DNA of 51,760 nucleotides from Gallionella sp. (GTDB lineage Bacteria > Pseudomonadota > Gammaproteobacteria > Burkholderiales > Gallionellaceae). Of the stretch, positions 8,308 through 17,358 are shown piece by piece; the first letter of the stretch is position 1; each line of letters opens with the position of its first letter. The stretch is taken from assembly GCA_017880865.1 (NCBI GenBank), contig JADGRL010000017.1:1-51760 (forward strand), in the 5' to 3' direction. The notes beneath the pieces were generated by a model, which did no database searches, was not told where the DNA came from, and saw only the letters and a program-made list of their open reading frames with translations. The translations under genes were made by a program, and so were the position numbers.

Positions 8308-9396
8308 TTATTTCTTCGCCCCCATTGCCAACGCCCTTAACCTTCCTTGCTCCAGCTCCACCGCATTCGGCTCGACCAGCCAGCCTTGCAAATTATCTAT
8401 CACCAGATCGGTCAGCGCGTGCATCCAGTCGTTACGTTCGTTCAGGCAGGGAATGTAGTTGTATTCGCCGCCGCCCGCGTGCTGAAAATCATGCTTGCCT
8501 TCCATCGCGATCTCTTCCAGCGTCTCCAGGCAGTCGGCGACGAAGCCGGGGCAGATGACATCCAGGCGTTTGGTCTTGTGTTTGCCCAGCTCCTTGAGCG
8601 TGGTGGTGGTGTAGGGCTTGAGCCATTCGGCTTTGCCGAAGCGCGACTGGAAACTGATGACGTATTGCTCGGGCTTCAGGCCGAGTTGCTGCGCGAGTAG
8701 GCGTGCGGTCTTGTGGCATTCGCAGTGGTAGGGGTCGCCTTTGTCCAGCGTATATTTCGGCAGGCCGTGGAAGCTCATCAGCAATTTTTCCGGGCGACCG
8801 TTTTTCATCCAGTAGTCGTTGATGTTGTTCGCTAGCGCCTTGATGTAACCGGGGTGGTCGTGGAAGTTTTTGATGGTGCGCAGCGCGGGTGTGTTGCGCA
8901 TTTGCTGCAGCTCGGCGAACACGATGTCGAACACCGTGGCGGTGCTGCTGGCGGCATATTGCGGATACATCGGCACAATTAAAATGCGCTGGCAGTTTTG
9001 TTCTTTGAGTCGGCGCAAAACCTCGGGAATTCCGGGGTTACCGTAGCGCATCGCATAGTCCACGACCAGCGGCGCCTGGGTGCGCTGGCTCAGATAACCT
9101 TGCAGCAGCACGGCTTGCTTCGCGGTATAGACGCGCAATGGCGAACCTTCTGGCAGCCACACTTGAGCATATTTTTCGGCGGATTTTTTCGGGCGCGTGT
9201 TGAGGATGATGCCGTTCAGGATCGGCCACCACAGCGCTTTGGGAATTTCCACGACGCGCGGGTCGCTCAGGAATTCTTTCAGATAGGAGCGCACGGCCTG
9301 TACCGTGGGTGCATCGGGTGTACCGAGATTGACCAGCAGGACGCCGGTCTTGGCAGTTGCGCCGTGCGTGTATGCAGGTTCAGTCTGATAGGTCAT
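8308..9396 (-). CDS. hemH: ferrochelatase
   Basis: A 362-residue enzyme that inserts Fe2+ into protoporphyrin IX, the last step of heme b synthesis. Signatures seen are [13 protein letters not shown] at the N-terminus, the [18 protein letters not shown] block with the catalytic His, and the [15 protein letters not shown] block with the acidic residues of the active site. The frame stays open to 9582, but ATG at 9396 gives the normal N-terminus and follows the AAGGATCTC ribosome site. It lies 35 nt downstream of hrcA on the same strand, a common betaproteobacterial arrangement. Heme supply is relevant to the cytochrome operon on the other side of hrcA. Confidence 0.97.
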   Translation of the reverse strand: MTYQTEPAYTHGATAKTGVLLVNLGTPDAPTVQAVRSYLKEFLSDPRVVEIPKALWWPILNGIILNTRPKKSAEKYAQVWLPEGSPLRVYTAKQAVLLQGYLSQRTQAPLVVDYAMRYGNPGIPEVLRRLKEQNCQRILIVPMYPQYAASSTATVFDIVFAELQQMRNTPALRTIKNFHDHPGYIKALANNINDYWMKNGRPEKLLMSFHGLPKYTLDKGDPYHCECHKTARLLAQQLGLKPEQYVISFQSRFGKAEWLKPYTTTTLKELGKHKTKRLDVICPGFVADCLETLEEIAMEGKHDFQHAGGGEYNYIPCLNERNDWMHALTDLVIDNLQGWLVEPNAVELEQGRLRALAMGAKK

Positions 9397-9431
9397 GAAT
9401 GAGATCCTTGAAATAGTTAATGCTGCGGGCT

Positions 9432-10451
9432 TCAGTTCTGCGACAGCGCGTTGCCCAGCAGGCGCGCGGTGATGTCCACGACAGGAATCACGCGCTCGTA
9501 GTCCATGCGTTTCGGGCCGACCACGGCGAGCGTGCCGACCACCTGTCCGTCGACGGAATAGGGTGCGGTGATCACGCTGCATTCGTCCAGCGAGGCCAGC
9601 CCGGACTCGCTGCCGACAAAAATATGGATGCCTTGTCCCCGGCGTCCGGCGTCGAGCAGTTGCAGCAGTTCTGTTTTTTGTTCGAATAGATTGAACAGGC
9701 CGCGCAGGCGGTTCATGTCGGTAGAGAAATCGGCCACATGCAGCAGATTGTGTTCGCCGCTGATCACATAATCATCGGCCTGTTTCGCTTCGGCCGCATC
9801 GCCTGCGGCCAGCGCCGCCGTCATCAGCGTGCTCATGTCTTGATGCAGTTGCTGCAACTCGCCGCGCAGACGGTCGCGGATCTGCGAGAAGCTGCAGCCG
9901 ATGTAATGCTGGTTCAGGAAGTTGCCCGCTTCAGTGAGTTGCGACTGGGTGTAGTCGCGTTCCAGCGACAGCACGCGGTTCTCCACTTCGCCGTCCGGCA
10001 TCACGATGATCAGCAGCACGCGTTTTTCGCCCAGACGCAAAAAATCGATCTGGCGCACCGTGATTGCGCCGCGTCTTGCGGTGGCGACCACGCCGGTGAA
10101 ATGGGTCAGTTCTGAAAGGATGTTGGAGGCCTGCGCGATCAGGCGCGACGGGTTGTCCGGTTGCAACTTGTGTTCCATCTGCTGCATGCTGACGCTGTCG
10201 GGCGGTTTGGTGACCAGCATGGTGTCGATGAACAAACGGTAGGCCATCCCGGTCGGAATTCGGCCCGCCGAGGTGTGCGGGCTGCTCACCAGTCCGATGT
10301 CTTCCAGCTCGGACATCACGTTGCGTATTGTCGCCGAGCTGACCTCCAGACCGGAATACTGGAGCAGCGCGCGCGAGCCGACCGGCTGGCCGTCGCAGAT
10401 ATAGCGTTCCACCAGAGTCTTGAGCAGGATTTGCGCGCGGTCGTTGAGCAT
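9432..10451 (-). CDS. hrcA: heat-inducible transcription repressor HrcA
   Basis: A 339-residue repressor of class I heat-shock genes that binds CIRCE operators and is kept active by GroE. The N-terminal winged helix ([27 protein letters not shown]...[14 protein letters not shown]) is followed by a GAF-like domain and the C-terminal block ENPYS-like region (here [37 protein letters not shown]). Length is normal. I see no CIRCE inverted repeat (TTAGCACTC-N9-GAGTGCTAA) in the window, so its targets lie elsewhere. Confidence 0.98.
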   Translation of the reverse strand: MLNDRAQILLKTLVERYICDGQPVGSRALLQYSGLEVSSATIRNVMSELEDIGLVSSPHTSAGRIPTGMAYRLFIDTMLVTKPPDSVSMQQMEHKLQPDNPSRLIAQASNILSELTHFTGVVATARRGAITVRQIDFLRLGEKRVLLIIVMPDGEVENRVLSLERDYTQSQLTEAGNFLNQHYIGCSFSQIRDRLRGELQQLHQDMSTLMTAALAAGDAAEAKQADDYVISGEHNLLHVADFSTDMNRLRGLFNLFEQKTELLQLLDAGRRGQGIHIFVGSESGLASLDECSVITAPYSVDGQVVGTLAVVGPKRMDYERVIPVVDITARLLGNALSQN

Positions 10452-10781
10452 GGGCTAGATTCTACCACCGGCAATGCGCTGCCCAGTCGTCTTTACATAT
10501 ACGGGATTGAAGTCGCGTGCGAACATTTTCTTTTGCCCGGACACCGATTCCGACTGATTCTGAATTTGTTACAAATATTAACAATTTTGTGGCGAGCATA
10601 TTAAGCACCCATTTGGCCGTGGCGCATAGAATGTATGCCGCTTCGTTACTGCATCTATTGCGCATAAAAGATGTCCATAGCATAAATCTTTCGAGCAGTG
10701 GGCATAAAAAGTTAATAATTAAAATTGAACTTCTATCTTGTAAGCTGTTCAATGGAGCCTCAATTATCAGGAGGTGTATTT
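10452..10781. promoter_or_regulatory. 330 bp divergent intergenic region, hrcA / SHP cytochrome operon
   Basis: An A/T-rich stretch with no convincing gene. It holds a 17 bp inverted repeat, TGTTA-N7-TAACA (10567-10583), and a second pair ATTGAAC...GTTCAAT (10724-10730, 10747-10753) just before the ribosome site TCAGGAGG of the first cytochrome gene. Either could be an operator. No clear sigma70 pair can be assigned by eye. Confidence 0.45.
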
Positions 10782-11198
10782 ATGAATCGCTTATTCTTTG
10801 TATTTGGTTTGTTTGTCACGGCAGCAGGGTTCACGGCTAATTCGGCGTTCGCGGAAACACCTGTCGAGGTGCTGGCCGCGATAAAGGCCGAGGCGTCGGG
10901 CACGCCGGGTTTTCAGGGATTTTCGGCCACGCGCGGGGAGAGTTTTTACAAGACCAAGCATAACCACGATTTGAGCTGTGCTTCCTGCCATACCGACAAT
11001 GCTGCCGCACAAGGCAAGCATTCCGAGACCGGCAAAGTCATCAAGCCGCTCGCTCCTGCCGCCAATGAGGAACGCTTTACCGACATGAAAAAAGTGGCAA
11101 AGTGGTTCAAGCGCAATTGTAACGATGTGCTGGATCGGGAATGCACCGCGCAGGAAAAGGGCGACGTGCTCACTTATCTGCTTACCGTGCATAAATAA
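10782..11198 (+). CDS. shp: SHP-type monoheme cytochrome c (DUF1924)
   Basis: A 138-residue secreted cytochrome of the DUF1924 family, whose founder is the sphaeroides heme protein (SHP), an oxygen- and NO-binding cytochrome with Asn as the distal heme ligand. Signal peptide residues 1-24 (SAFA-ETPV), heme motif CASCH at 66-70, and the KRNCND block at 110-115 with Asn112 next to Cys113, which can pair with Cys121. The frame extends to 10725, but ATG 10782 follows a near-perfect ribosome site (AGGAGGTG). It is the first gene of a five-gene operon with diheme cytochrome and cytochrome b genes, the known SHP partners. Function in vivo is unsettled; nitroxide/NO or terminal oxidation roles have been suggested for SHP. 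Confidence 0.88.
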   Translation: MNRLFFVFGLFVTAAGFTANSAFAETPVEVLAAIKAEASGTPGFQGFSATRGESFYKTKHNHDLSCASCHTDNAAAQGKHSETGKVIKPLAPAANEERFTDMKKVAKWFKRNCNDVLDRECTAQEKGDVLTYLLTVHK

Positions 11199-11237
11199 AC
11201 CAGGGCGCAAATAAACTAAATAAACCAGGAGGCTGTC

Positions 11238-11750
11238 ATGCTCAGAGCTAAAGATTTCATTCGGATGTTCGCCGTTGCAGTGCTGGTGATGGGCATGTCT
11301 GTTGCCCCTATTTCAGGCGTATATGCCGATGACGACGAAGATGAAGGCGACGACGAGGGGCAGCAGGTCGTGGTCAGCAATGCCCTGTGGAAGACTGAGT
11401 GCGGTGCCTGCCACGCGGCCTATCCGCCGCGCATGTTGCCTGCCGAATCATGGCACGCGGTGATGTCGGGGCTGGACAAACATTTTGGCAGTAATGCCGG
11501 TCTGGATGCCGCATCCGCGAAAGAGATAACGGCTTTCCTGGAAGAAAATGCCAGCACCAAGGGGCGTGAAGCATCGGGGAAACCGTTGCTGCGCATCACC
11601 GAAACTCGCGAATTCAAGTCCGAGCATGACGAGGTGGCCGCGCGTGACTGGAAGAATCCGAAGGTCAAGAGCCCGGCCAATTGCGGGGCTTGTCACACTC
11701 AGGCCGAGAGTGGCGATTTCAGCGAACACAATGTAAAAATACCCAGGTAG
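11238..11750 (+). CDS. periplasmic diheme cytochrome c (DHC type)
   Basis: A 170-residue secreted protein with two CGACH motifs (residues 55-59 and 149-153), matching the DHC family that donates electrons to SHP. A signal peptide (about 1-30, ending VYA) is followed by an unusually acidic stretch (DDDEDEGDDEG, 31-41), which may steer docking to a basic partner. The block ECGACHAAYPPRMLPAESW and the LRITETREF block are shared with the second diheme gene at 13115. Ribosome site CAGGAGG precedes the ATG. It is separated by 39 nt from the SHP gene and by 12 nt from the cytochrome b gene. Confidence 0.9.
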   Translation: MLRAKDFIRMFAVAVLVMGMSVAPISGVYADDDEDEGDDEGQQVVVSNALWKTECGACHAAYPPRMLPAESWHAVMSGLDKHFGSNAGLDAASAKEITAFLEENASTKGREASGKPLLRITETREFKSEHDEVAARDWKNPKVKSPANCGACHTQAESGDFSEHNVKIPR

Positions 11751-11762
11751 AAAGAGCACAAC

Positions 11763-12383
11763 ATGATTAAACGTATTTTGGTTTGGGACGTACCGACGCG
11801 TGTTTTTCACTGGCTGCAGGCGTTGTCTTTCGCTGCGGCCTATTTGACGGCCTTTTCGGAACGTTCGCGCAATTATCATGTGGCGCTAGGTTTTATTTTG
11901 CTGGGCCTGCTGGTATTCAGATTGCTGTGGGGTTTTGTCGGCACACGTTATGCGCGGTTTCGCTCGTTCCTATTCAATCCCAAGGAAATCGTCGCTTATT
12001 TGCTGGCGCTGGCCAAGGGCAAGCCCGCGCATTATCTGGGGCACACCCCGGTGGGTAGCGTGGCGATCTGGATTCTGATGTCGCTAGGCATATTTATTTG
12101 TGTGACGGGGGTGCTGGCGCTCCAGGACGATGCAAGTGATGTCGTGGTTCAAATGCACGGTGTGGCGACCAATGTTATGCTGGGCGTCATCGTGCTGCAC
12201 CTCATCGGGGTGGTGATGAGCAGCATCCTGCATCGTGAAAATCTGGTGGCTGCCATGCTCACCGGTTTTAAACCCGCCAAGTCGGGCGAAGGTATCCAGC
12301 GCTCGTATACCTGGCTGGGTGTGTTGATGGTCGTCGCTGTTGTCATATTCTGGTTCGCTTATGTAAGGAAACCGCTTGGGTGA
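11763..12383 (+). CDS. cytochrome b561-type membrane protein
   Basis: A 206-residue four-helix cytochrome b of the bacterial b561/Ni-Fe-hydrogenase b-subunit family. The sequence opens with the family motif VWDVPTRVFHWLQ (His17). Further histidines fit heme ligation: RNYHVALG (His39), VVQMHGVATN and VLHLIGVVMSSILHREN. Hydrophobic segments lie near residues 17-30, 40-58, 98-120, 133-155 and 182-200. It would take electrons from quinol and pass them to the periplasmic DHC and then SHP; this path is inferred from the operon and from the known shp-dhc-cytb gene sets. It is followed 59 nt later by an uncharacterised membrane gene. Confidence 0.9.
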   Translation: MIKRILVWDVPTRVFHWLQALSFAAAYLTAFSERSRNYHVALGFILLGLLVFRLLWGFVGTRYARFRSFLFNPKEIVAYLLALAKGKPAHYLGHTPVGSVAIWILMSLGIFICVTGVLALQDDASDVVVQMHGVATNVMLGVIVLHLIGVVMSSILHRENLVAAMLTGFKPAKSGEGIQRSYTWLGVLMVVAVVIFWFAYVRKPLG

Positions 12384-12442
12384 AGACCTGCCAGCGGGTC
12401 AACAGTATTGTGACGACAATTAGTTTAATGAAAGGGTAATGC

Positions 12443-13105
12443 ATGAAATGCAGAGTCAAGTTTAGAAATATGGCCGCCGGTATCAGCCTGGCGGCTTTGT
12501 CGGGGATGGTATACGCAGACGATATGGCAGTGAATCTTATCTTGCCGACGGACGCCAGTTTTTATACCCATAATTTTCAATCCTTAAAATCACCGTCCTA
12601 CCTGCTGGCCGCGAATGAGGGTGAAGCCGTCCCTGATGCCGTCAAAGGACCTGCGAGTGTAGCTCCTGTCATTCCGGCGGCGGAATTCAAGCCGCCGATG
12701 TTCACGGGCAGAAATGCTCACAAATATCTGGGGTTGGGAACCATCGTGTTAGCCGGATTGACGGCCGCGACCGCGCCGGGCGAAGCTTGCGAGACCAACT
12801 GCCCGCCCCCTTCATCGCAGCCGAGGCAAACATCCGGCACCGCCCACTCGAGGCTGGCCCGTGCTACCGCTGCGATGGCTGCCGCTACGGTAATGACTGG
12901 ACTGCTGTATCACTGGGACGACTTTCATATGGAAGACGGCTGGACTGATCCGGATAATCTGCACGCGATGCTGGGAACCGCCGGTGCGCTGCTGATGCTC
13001 TATGCCGTGGATAAATCGGCAAAGTCCACCGTGCCGACCAGCCATGCGGCTACGGCTGAGTTGGGCGCGGTGGCGATGGTTGTCGCAATTAAATTGACTT
13101 GGTAA
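12443..13105 (+). CDS. putative secreted-start four-helix membrane protein, possible di-heme b-type cytochrome
   Basis: A 220-residue protein I cannot name with certainty. A signal peptide (1-25, MVYA-DD) and a ~60-residue periplasmic linker precede four hydrophobic helices (about 93-110, 137-156, 174-190, 202-219). A histidine begins each helix: His93 (NAHKYLG), His135 (TAHSRLA), His174 (NLHAMLGT) and His201 (TSHAATAE). With alternating topology, 93/174 would face the periplasm and 135/201 the cytoplasm, the layout expected of a trans-membrane two-heme b561 fold. A CETNC motif lies in the first loop. It is in the cytochrome operon between cytochrome b and a diheme cytochrome c. Heme binding is my inference. 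Confidence 0.7.
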   Translation: MKCRVKFRNMAAGISLAALSGMVYADDMAVNLILPTDASFYTHNFQSLKSPSYLLAANEGEAVPDAVKGPASVAPVIPAAEFKPPMFTGRNAHKYLGLGTIVLAGLTAATAPGEACETNCPPPSSQPRQTSGTAHSRLARATAAMAAATVMTGLLYHWDDFHMEDGWTDPDNLHAMLGTAGALLMLYAVDKSAKSTVPTSHAATAELGAVAMVVAIKLTW

Positions 13106-13114
13106 CGGGGTGAC

Positions 13115-13693
13115 ATGATGCAAAAGAAATGGAAAATCGCAGCCATATTGGCCGTCGCTCTGTCATTGAGCAGCACTTATGCCATGGCGGAAGAATACTT
13201 TTGGCTCTGGGTGGTTAACCCTAGCCGTCAAAAAGGCGTGAAGCCGGTTACTGACAAGCCCTATCAAAACGAATGCGGGGAATGTCACTTCGCCTACCAG
13301 CCCGGTTTGTTGCCGGCAAAGTCCTGGGAAGCGCTGCTCAATGCCGACGCGTTGCGCAAACATTTCGGTGCCAATGCCGAGGTCGACAAAGATACTCTGC
13401 GAGGCATACATGATTACGCGGTGGACAACGCGGCGGAAAAATCCTTTTACAAACGGGCGCGCAAGATCGCCGTTGCCACGGAAGAAGGCCCGGCTCCGTT
13501 GCGCATCACCGAGCTGCGCTATATCTCCCGCAAGCACCATGACATCCCCGAGAAAATGATCAAGGGCAACCCGGGAGTGAAGTCGTTGAGCTTCTGCGAC
13601 AAGTGCCACACTCAGGCCGCGCAGGGTGTCTATGATGCGGATACCGTGAATATCCCGAATTATCCGAATTGGGATGGCTGGTTTTCCAAGTAG
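13115..13693 (+). CDS. second periplasmic diheme cytochrome c (DHC paralogue)
   Basis: A 192-residue secreted diheme cytochrome, paralogous to the product of 11238-11750. Signal peptide 1-25 (TYAMA-EE), heme motifs CGECH (54-58) and CDKCH (161-165). The two proteins share the blocks ECGxCHxAY-P--LPA-SW, KHFG-NA, LRITE and -DxCHTQA, in the same order. This copy lacks the acidic stretch and has a longer C-terminus rich in Asn, Pro and Trp. The gene starts 9 nt after the four-helix membrane protein gene, which suggests that each membrane cytochrome of the operon is paired with its own diheme c. It ends the operon; a weak TTCGGC/GCCGAA inverted repeat follows. Confidence 0.9.
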   Translation: MMQKKWKIAAILAVALSLSSTYAMAEEYFWLWVVNPSRQKGVKPVTDKPYQNECGECHFAYQPGLLPAKSWEALLNADALRKHFGANAEVDKDTLRGIHDYAVDNAAEKSFYKRARKIAVATEEGPAPLRITELRYISRKHHDIPEKMIKGNPGVKSLSFCDKCHTQAAQGVYDADTVNIPNYPNWDGWFSK

Positions 13694-13749
13694 TTCGCAC
13701 TGAGTCAAGGTTCGGCGATTATCTTGTGTGGTGTGATGAATGAGCCGAA

Positions 13750-14607
13750 TCATTTTAATTGTGTTGGCAACGCGGCCAACTCCAGCTCGCTGAATCCCGC
13801 TGCCCGTCGCGCCGCCAGATTGAATGGACCGCGCATGACCGGTGCCCGGTATTCGGCAGCCAGGCGGGCATAGGTGGCGACCGGCTCCAGGCCGCGCTGA
13901 TCGCACAACCAGTGGTACCAGCGGTTGCCGATCGCAACATGGCCGATCTCATCGCGCAGGATGATGTCCATGATCGCAGAAGCTTTCATGTCACCGGCCT
14001 GCGCCAGTTTGTCGCGCAACGAGGGCACGACATCCAGTCCGCGCGCTTCCATCGTGCGGGGCACCAGCGCGATGCGGGCGAGGATGTCGTGCCGGGTCTT
14101 ATCGGCCATCTCCCACAGACTGCTGTGCGCGGGGAAGTCGCCATAGACGTAACCCATGCCTTGCAGGTGTCCGGTCAACAGGGAGTAATGCACCGCTTCC
14201 TCATCGGCTACTTGCAACCAGTCGGCGTAATACTCCGGTGGCATGTCGGCGAAGCGCCAGACCGCATCCAGCGCTAAATTAATCGCATTGAACTCGATAT
14301 GCGCCAACGCATGGATCAAGATGGCGCGCCCCTCCGGCGTGATCATCGAGCGATGCTTGACCAGACGCGGCGCCACCAGTTCGGGTTTGTCCGGTCGGCC
14401 CGGAATGGACTGGGTCGCGGTCAGATCCGCGTGCGTATCGAGTTCAATGTCACCGGACGACCATGATCGCGCCAGCAGGCGCACCCCTTCCGCTTTGCGG
14501 GCGGCATCGCGCTCAGCCAGCCAGAAAAGCGCGGCCAGCCTTAATTCTGCCGGTTGCCATAATTCTGCAGTAGGAGATTCGTCACGAATGGGCAGTGGTA
14601 TATTCAA
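13750..14607 (-). CDS. DUF455 ferritin-like protein (COG2833)
   Basis: A ferritin-like helical protein of the DUF455 family, of unknown function. Candidate di-iron ligands lie in ALAHIEFNAINLALD, ADEEAVHYSLL (ExxH) and LRDEIGHVAIGNRWYHWLC (ExxH), the repeating pattern expected of a four-helix carboxylate bundle. The frame is open upstream to 14856, but that would overlap nadK. ATG at 14709 would overlap the divergent nadK start codon itself, so I prefer TTG at 14607, preceded by CCGGAGCC at a good distance. The start is uncertain; the reading frame is not. It is convergent with the cytochrome operon, 56 nt apart. Confidence 0.8.
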   Translation of the reverse strand: MNIPLPIRDESPTAELWQPAELRLAALFWLAERDAARKAEGVRLLARSWSSGDIELDTHADLTATQSIPGRPDKPELVAPRLVKHRSMITPEGRAILIHALAHIEFNAINLALDAVWRFADMPPEYYADWLQVADEEAVHYSLLTGHLQGMGYVYGDFPAHSSLWEMADKTRHDILARIALVPRTMEARGLDVVPSLRDKLAQAGDMKASAIMDIILRDEIGHVAIGNRWYHWLCDQRGLEPVATYARLAAEYRAPVMRGPFNLAARRAAGFSELELAALPTQLK

Positions 14608-14707
14608 AAAATAGGCTCCGGTATGCTGCGATATAAATTGGCAAAGCTTCTTATACCGCCCATCGTCCGCTTTGTCATTGCCCGGACGATGTGGTTTAAT
14701 CGCGCCC

Positions 14708-15580
14708 ATGAAATTTCCCTTCCAGAATGTCGCACTGATCGGCAAACACAAGTCACCGGAAGTCGCCGTGCCGCTGTTGCGGCTGGCCGCGTTTTTGTCC
14801 TCCCGAGGATTGAACGTGGTGGTGGACAGCCTGACTGACGAGCATCTCAAGGGCAATCCCTATCCGGCCCTGTCTCTGGTTGAAATAGGCCGCACGGTGG
14901 ATCTGGCGATCGTGCTGGGTGGAGATGGCACGATGCTGAACATCGCGCGCACCTTGTCGCTTTGCCAGGTGCCGCTGGTCGGTGTGAATCAGGGTAGGCT
15001 CGGTTTTCTGACCGACCTCACGCTCGATAACATGCAGGACAACATCGCTGCGATGCTGGACGGCAAGTTCGTGGCCGAGCAGCGTCTTTTGCTGGCGGCA
15101 AGCGTGATGCGCCGCGATGTCGAGGTGTACAGTGGCCGGGCGTTCAACGAAGTGGTGGTGCATCGCAACAATACCAGCACCATGATCGAGTTCGAAGTGC
15201 GCATCGATGGCGAGTATCTCTACAACCAGCGGGCCGACGGGTTGATCGTCTCGACTCCGACCGGTTCCACGGCCTATGGGATGTCTGCCGGCGGCCCGAT
15301 ACTGCATCCCAGTCTTGATGTGCTCGAACTGGTTCCGATCTGTCCGCACACGCTGAGCAATCGTCCCATCGTGGTGAATGGCTCGTCGGTGCTGGAAATT
15401 CTGGTGCAACGTACCGGCGATATTCACGTGCGCTTCGACAGCCATACCAGCTATGACTTGCAGATGCATGACAAGATTGTCGTCACGCGTCATCCCGAAT
15501 CTGTTTGCCTGCTGCATCCTGTGGGGCATAGCTATTACCACATGCTGCGCGAGAAGCTGCTCTGGAATCAAATGCTCTAA
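14708..15580 (+). CDS. nadK: NAD kinase
   Basis: A 290-residue kinase that makes NADP from NAD using ATP. The GGDGT motif is at residues 71-75 (LGGDGTMLNIAR), and the NE-VVHR and TPTGSTAY blocks (NAD site) are present. The GGPILHP block completes the family signature. ATG at 14708 gives the normal N-terminus; the frame upstream to 14672 is not typical of the family. In many betaproteobacteria nadK is next to hrcA and recN; here the cytochrome operon and the DUF455 gene lie between hrcA and nadK. recN follows 40 nt later. Confidence 0.97.
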   Translation: MKFPFQNVALIGKHKSPEVAVPLLRLAAFLSSRGLNVVVDSLTDEHLKGNPYPALSLVEIGRTVDLAIVLGGDGTMLNIARTLSLCQVPLVGVNQGRLGFLTDLTLDNMQDNIAAMLDGKFVAEQRLLLAASVMRRDVEVYSGRAFNEVVVHRNNTSTMIEFEVRIDGEYLYNQRADGLIVSTPTGSTAYGMSAGGPILHPSLDVLELVPICPHTLSNRPIVVNGSSVLEILVQRTGDIHVRFDSHTSYDLQMHDKIVVTRHPESVCLLHPVGHSYYHMLREKLLWNQML

Positions 15581-15620
15581 ATGCTGAAATTCCCTGATAA
15601 ATGTTGAAACGGTCAGACAA

Positions 15621-17297
15621 ATGCTGAAGTTCATGGCCATACGCGATTTCGTCATCGTCTCCTCGCTGGAGCTGGATTTCTCGGCCGGTTTCACCGCGCT
15701 GACCGGCGAGACTGGCGCGGGCAAGTCCATTCTGCTCGGCGCTCTGTCGCTGGCCTTGGGTGAGCGCGGCGATGCGACCATGGTGCGCAACGGCTGCGAG
15801 CGTGCCGAGATCGCCGCCGAATTCGATGTGAGCGCGCAGCCGGAAGTGCAAGCCTGGTTGCGCGAGCACGAGCTGGAAGGCGATAAAAATGTGTGTTTGC
15901 TGCGCCGCGTGCTGGATGCCGGAGGGCGTTCGCGAGGCTTCATCAACGGGCGCAGTGCCACCTTGCAGCAGCTGCGCGAAGCGGGCGATCAGTTGCTCGA
16001 TATTCACGGACAGCACGCACATCAATCGCTGGTGCGCGCCGATGCGCAGCGCGTGTTGCTGGATGGTTATGCGGGCATGGCGGATGTAGCAGTGCAAGTC
16101 GCAGCCCTGTACCGCGATTGGCAAACCTTGCGCCGCCGCCGCATCAGCCTGAGCGAAAATGCCGATGCGGTGGTTGCCGAGCGCGAGCTGTTGCAGTTCC
16201 AGCGCAACGAGATCGAAGGGATGGGCTTCAGCGTTGCGGACTGGCGTGTCTTGCAGGAAGATTATGCGCGCCTGGCCCATGCGGCGAGCCTGTTGGAGAC
16301 CGCCGCATTCGGCCTTGAGACCTTGAGTGAGTCGGACACCGCGTGTCTGGCGCAGCTCAACGCGCTGACAACGCGTATCCGCGACGGCATGGAGCATGAT
16401 GCCAGCTTGGGCGAAACGCTGAAGATGCTGGAAAGCGCGCAGGCCGAATTGCAGGAAGCCGTGTATGCGCTGCGCCATTATCAGCAGCGTCTGGATGCAG
16501 ATCCGCAGCGTTTGCGCGAACAGGAGCAGCGCATCGGGAGCGTGATGGATGCCGCGCGCAAATACCGTGTTGCACCGGAACAACTGGATGAGGCTTTGCA
16601 GCGCATCGTGGCGCGGCTGACCGAGTTGGGCGGTGATGCCGATCTGGCCGAACTGGAACAGCAGGAAAAAGCAGCGCGTCAGATTTATATGGATGCGGCA
16701 AAAAAATTGACGGTGGCACGCAAAAAGGCTGCCGACAAACTGGCGCGTGAAATCACCGAGGCGATGCAGACGCTGGCGATGCAGGGCGGCAGTTTTACTG
16801 TGGTCTTGTTGCCGCTGGCTCAGGATGAAGCCAACAGCGGCAGCGCGTACGGGCTGGAGACCATAGAGTTTCAGGTCGCCGCCAATCCCGGCGTGCCGGC
16901 ACGCAGCTTGGCCCGTGTCGCATCGGGCGGCGAGTTGTCGCGCATCAGTCTGGCGATCCAGGTCGCCACCTCGCAGATTGCCAGTGTGCCGACGCTGATC
17001 TTCGATGAAGTGGACAGCGGCATCGGCGGGCGGGTTGCGGAGATTGTCGGGCATTTGCTGAATAAACTGGGCAAGGGTTATCAGGTGTTGTGCGTCACGC
17101 ATTTGCCGCAGGTCGCGGCGGCGGCCGACCAGCAGTGGCAGGTGAGCAAGGCGGTGGAAAATGGCATCACGCTGAGCCACATCACCGTGCTCGATGCCGA
17201 GCAACGCGTCGAGGAAATCGCACGCATGCTGGGCGGTGTGACGATCACCGAGACTACGCGCAAACATGCGGCGGAAATGTTGGGTGCCACGGCCTGA
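15621..17297 (+). CDS. recN: DNA repair protein RecN
   Basis: A 558-residue SMC-like ATPase that acts in double-strand break repair. The Walker A is TGETGAGKS (28-36), the ABC signature ASGGELSRISLA and the Walker B LIFDEVDSGIGG are near residues 434-475, and long coiled-coil segments fill the middle (about 155-365). Length matches the family. The start ATG at 15621 gives the expected MLKFMAIRDFVIV N-terminus. It is followed after 61 nt by bamE, the recN-bamE pair also known from enterobacteria. A very long antisense frame runs opposite this gene and is not coding. Confidence 0.98.
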   Translation: MLKFMAIRDFVIVSSLELDFSAGFTALTGETGAGKSILLGALSLALGERGDATMVRNGCERAEIAAEFDVSAQPEVQAWLREHELEGDKNVCLLRRVLDAGGRSRGFINGRSATLQQLREAGDQLLDIHGQHAHQSLVRADAQRVLLDGYAGMADVAVQVAALYRDWQTLRRRRISLSENADAVVAERELLQFQRNEIEGMGFSVADWRVLQEDYARLAHAASLLETAAFGLETLSESDTACLAQLNALTTRIRDGMEHDASLGETLKMLESAQAELQEAVYALRHYQQRLDADPQRLREQEQRIGSVMDAARKYRVAPEQLDEALQRIVARLTELGGDADLAELEQQEKAARQIYMDAAKKLTVARKKAADKLAREITEAMQTLAMQGGSFTVVLLPLAQDEANSGSAYGLETIEFQVAANPGVPARSLARVASGGELSRISLAIQVATSQIASVPTLIFDEVDSGIGGRVAEIVGHLLNKLGKGYQVLCVTHLPQVAAAADQQWQVSKAVENGITLSHITVLDAEQRVEEIARMLGGVTITETTRKHAAEMLGATA

Positions 17298-17358
17298 ATA
17301 TAGCATGCGGCGGGCTTGAGGTATCATGCTGCTGATTTTGGATTTTATTGAAGAGATT

